A DNA stretch of 7,277 bases from Anaerolineae bacterium (GTDB taxonomy: Bacteria > Chloroflexota > Anaerolineae > Anaerolineales > E44-bin32), in contig DAOVIK010000073.1 in NCBI GenBank assembly GCA_030673735.1, forward strand, positions 1 through 7,277, given 5' to 3'. The first letter of the stretch is position 1; every line of letters begins with the position of its first letter. The position numbers and the translations under genes were made by a program. This document shows positions 6,040 to 7,277 of the stretch, piece after piece. A model generated the notes under the pieces. That model ran no database searches. It was not told the origin of the DNA and saw only the letters and a list, made by a program, of their open reading frames with translations.

Positions 6040-6438
6040 TGGTGGAGATGGCGGGAATCGAACCCGCGTCCGAGGGTTTCTTCCAGCGACCGTCTACAAG
6101 CTTAGTCTGACTATTCATCTCACTTGCGGGCACCCGACAGACAGGGTGAGGCCTGCAAGCCAGCCACATGACCTTTCGGCCTCTTTCGCACATCCCGTAG
6201 CCGAATGTGCGGCACCTCATCTATCTGTCGCCGATCCTAACCCGAATGAGGGCGAGTCAGGGGGCGTGCCCAGCTAGGCTGGGCGTTTGGGTCTTCAACT
6301 GGCGGAGGTTAGGCCGCTAGCGGAAGAGCCACAAAGTCAGTGCGATTGGCACTTATGGTTTTGCGCTGATTTATCGAGGTCGGCGCCTCTCGGCTTGCGA
6401 GTCGTGGCTATCCACCTCCGTCGAAACCTTTCATCCCC
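6040..6438 (-). ncRNA. ssrA: Transfer-messenger RNA (tmRNA), one-piece
   Basis: The 399-nt RNA rescues stalled ribosomes together with SmpB. The 5' end reads GGGGATG, then the conserved GGTTTCGACGG. The 3' end reads CATCTCCACCA. These ends pair as a 7-bp acceptor stem with a G3-U wobble, the alanine identity element, and CCA is encoded. The T arm GCGGG/CCCGC with loop TTCGATT lies at 6051-6067. The tag frame is at 6309-6350. A 7-bp hairpin GCCCAGC/GCTGGGC at 6268-6284 falls in the pseudoknot region after the tag stop. It is the standard linear form, not the two-piece permuted form. Promoter and terminator lie directly at its ends, so it is a single-gene transcript. Short open frames across it are chance. 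Confidence 0.97.
6309..6350 (-). other. tmRNA proteolysis-tag reading frame
   Basis: After the bases ATAAGT, the resume codon GCC (6350-6348) opens a frame of 13 codons ending in TAA (6311-6309). It encodes ANRTDFVALPLAA, to be preceded by the alanine carried on the tmRNA. The C-terminal LAA is the normal degradation signal, but Pro replaces the Ala found in the common ALAA ending. The resume codon is inferred from the context and the tag pattern. Confidence 0.85.
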
Positions 6439-6446
6439 TGGAATGC

Positions 6447-6452
6447 ATTATA
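6447..6452 (-). promoter_or_regulatory. Predicted -10 box of ssrA
   Basis: The minus strand reads a perfect TATAAT ending eight bases before the tmRNA 5' G at 6438. No strong -35 hexamer is seen at the usual distance. Transcription may begin a base or two upstream of the mature end, which RNase P processing would then generate. Confidence 0.65.
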
Positions 6453-6494
6453 ACACTATCACGTCAGAGCATGATTAGCAGAGAAGCGTTAATG

Positions 6495-6562
6495 CGCATA
6501 GCCATACCATGCCTTCCAATTCCATATTTCTTCAATTCATAAATCAAATTCAAGGCTATGCG
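6495..6562. repeat. Inverted repeat between ssrA and the downstream hypothetical gene
   Basis: CGCATAGCC (6495-6503) and GGCTATGCG (6554-6562) are perfect 9-bp arms around a 50-nt AT-rich loop. The loop holds several similar CAATTC-like words. It lies directly after the stop codon of the minus-strand hypothetical gene and before the ssrA promoter, so it could be a 3' mRNA structure. The long loop and absence of a T-run make a classical terminator unlikely. Confidence 0.35.
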
Positions 6563-6570
6563 AAATTGGG

Positions 6571-7272
6571 CTACCATTTTGCGTCGGGGAAGGTGACAAT
6601 TCCGGCATGTTTTCCGACATGCTTGTACATGGTTACATCACAGTAGGGTTGGCCGAGAACGCCATCATGAATGGCCCAGCTGCGACCGCGAATAGAATCC
6701 GCATGCTGGGGCGCTCGGAATGGGGTGGAGCCGTCTAGCTCAGCGCGCAAATCTCCGCCATTCTGAAAACCGGCATGAATGCGCTCCATAAGACGGCGGC
6801 CCTGAACGTATGCCAGGCCGTAGCGCTCAAAGACAACCGCGTTGTGATATGAAAGCGGCTCGACAAAGAAGAGATCATGCCCCAGGTACTGCACAAATGC
6901 TTCAAAGGCTGGAGTTGAGTGTCTCAATAGGCGCAGACCTCGACGAACTTGGCCTGGGGCAAGGCCTGCCTGCATCGCTACAATCTCGGCCTCGATGTTG
7001 CGCTGCAGTACGCCGAAACGCGTTGGCGTGCCGTCCGGCATGCGATCAACATCAAACCGAGGTCCTTCCGGATCATTCACCACATAGAGCAAGACATGGA
7101 TCTGGGCATTCATCGTGTCTGTCAGATGGGCATAGAGAAGGGGATCCTCGGCGTCAACCTGATGTCGAAGATCGACCTGCACGTCGCTTGAACCTTCTTC
7201 GCAGGTCAACGTAAGCAGCGATTTACCTGCCGCGTCCTTGAAGTCAGTACTGATAGCGAAACGCTCTAGCAA
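6571..7272 (-). CDS. Hypothetical protein, 5' end uncertain at the window edge
   Basis: The frame ends at TAG (6573-6571) and is open to the right edge. TTG at 7272 is the first start-like codon, giving 233 residues, but the true start may lie beyond the edge: the preceding codon is GAG and no stop is seen. An ATG at 7277-7275 belongs to another frame and meets a stop after three codons. I do not recognise the family with confidence. The protein is soluble-looking, without signal peptide or membrane segments. Near residues 140-165 the stretch YHNAVVFERYGLAYVQGRRLM resembles the last helix and strand of GNAT acetyltransferases, but the glycine-rich acetyl-CoA loop is not evident. The C-terminus is rich in His, Gly and aromatic residues. 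Length, lack of internal stops and coherent composition argue for a real gene. It lies upstream of ssrA on the same strand. Confidence 0.7.
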   Translation of the reverse strand: MLERFAISTDFKDAAGKSLLTLTCEEGSSDVQVDLRHQVDAEDPLLYAHLTDTMNAQIHVLLYVVNDPEGPRFDVDRMPDGTPTRFGVLQRNIEAEIVAMQAGLAPGQVRRGLRLLRHSTPAFEAFVQYLGHDLFFVEPLSYHNAVVFERYGLAYVQGRRLMERIHAGFQNGGDLRAELDGSTPFRAPQHADSIRGRSWAIHDGVLGQPYCDVTMYKHVGKHAGIVTFPDAKW

Positions 7273-7277
7273 CTCAT

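Noticed and set aside
6040..6110. A separate tRNA gene suggested by the CCA end and T arm on the minus strand
   Set aside because: The matching acceptor 5' strand is about 390 nt away at 6438 and a tag frame lies between, so this is the tRNA-like end of tmRNA.
5972..6478. Several short open frames across the tmRNA region on both strands
   Set aside because: The region is fully explained by ssrA, its terminator and its promoter; the frames have no ribosome binding sites or recognisable products.

Overview
The window looks like chromosomal DNA of moderate GC content from a free-living bacterium. The mix of genes suggests Chloroflexota (Anaerolineae-like): a glutaconate-type CoA-transferase B subunit, a large membrane-anchored family 3 glycoside hydrolase-like protein, a eukaryote-type Ser/Thr kinase and an FHA/winged-helix regulator. 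This assignment is inference from gene content; no rRNA or other phylogenetic marker beyond tmRNA is present. I see no insertion sequence, CRISPR array, prophage gene or tRNA gene.

Layout, left to right. (1) 1-408 (+): the 3' part of a glycerophosphodiester phosphodiesterase, cut by the left edge. (2) 503-1342 (+): a CoA-transferase family I B subunit of the GctB/IpdB type, without a neighbouring A subunit and with the catalytic Glu position occupied by Ala. (3) 1403-4216 (+): a secreted GH3-like protein with an Ig-like domain and C-terminal membrane segments. A near-consensus promoter lies so close to its ATG that the mRNA is probably leaderless. (4) 4203-5186 (-): a Ser/Thr protein kinase with a single membrane helix at its very C-terminus. 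Its 3' end overlaps the GH3-like gene tail to tail by 14 bp. (5) 5341-5988 (+): an FHA domain fused to an OmpR/PhoB-type DNA-binding domain, divergent from the kinase across a 154-bp control region. (6) 6040-6438 (-): a complete one-piece tmRNA gene (ssrA) with its own -10 box and an intrinsic terminator; the tag reads ANRTDFVALPLAA. (7) 6571-7272 (-): an unrecognised protein whose 5' end lies at or beyond the right edge.

How they may work together. The kinase and the FHA/winged-helix protein form a plausible compact phospho-threonine signalling pair: a membrane kinase plus a transcription factor that reads phospho-threonine instead of phospho-aspartate. The adjacent GH3-like surface protein has a degenerate NagZ-type active site and a gene entangled with the kinase gene. 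It is a candidate sensor, ligand-binding partner or regulated output, but that link is inference from arrangement alone. ssrA is housekeeping and probably unrelated to its neighbours. The GDPD and CoA-transferase genes look like ordinary metabolism.
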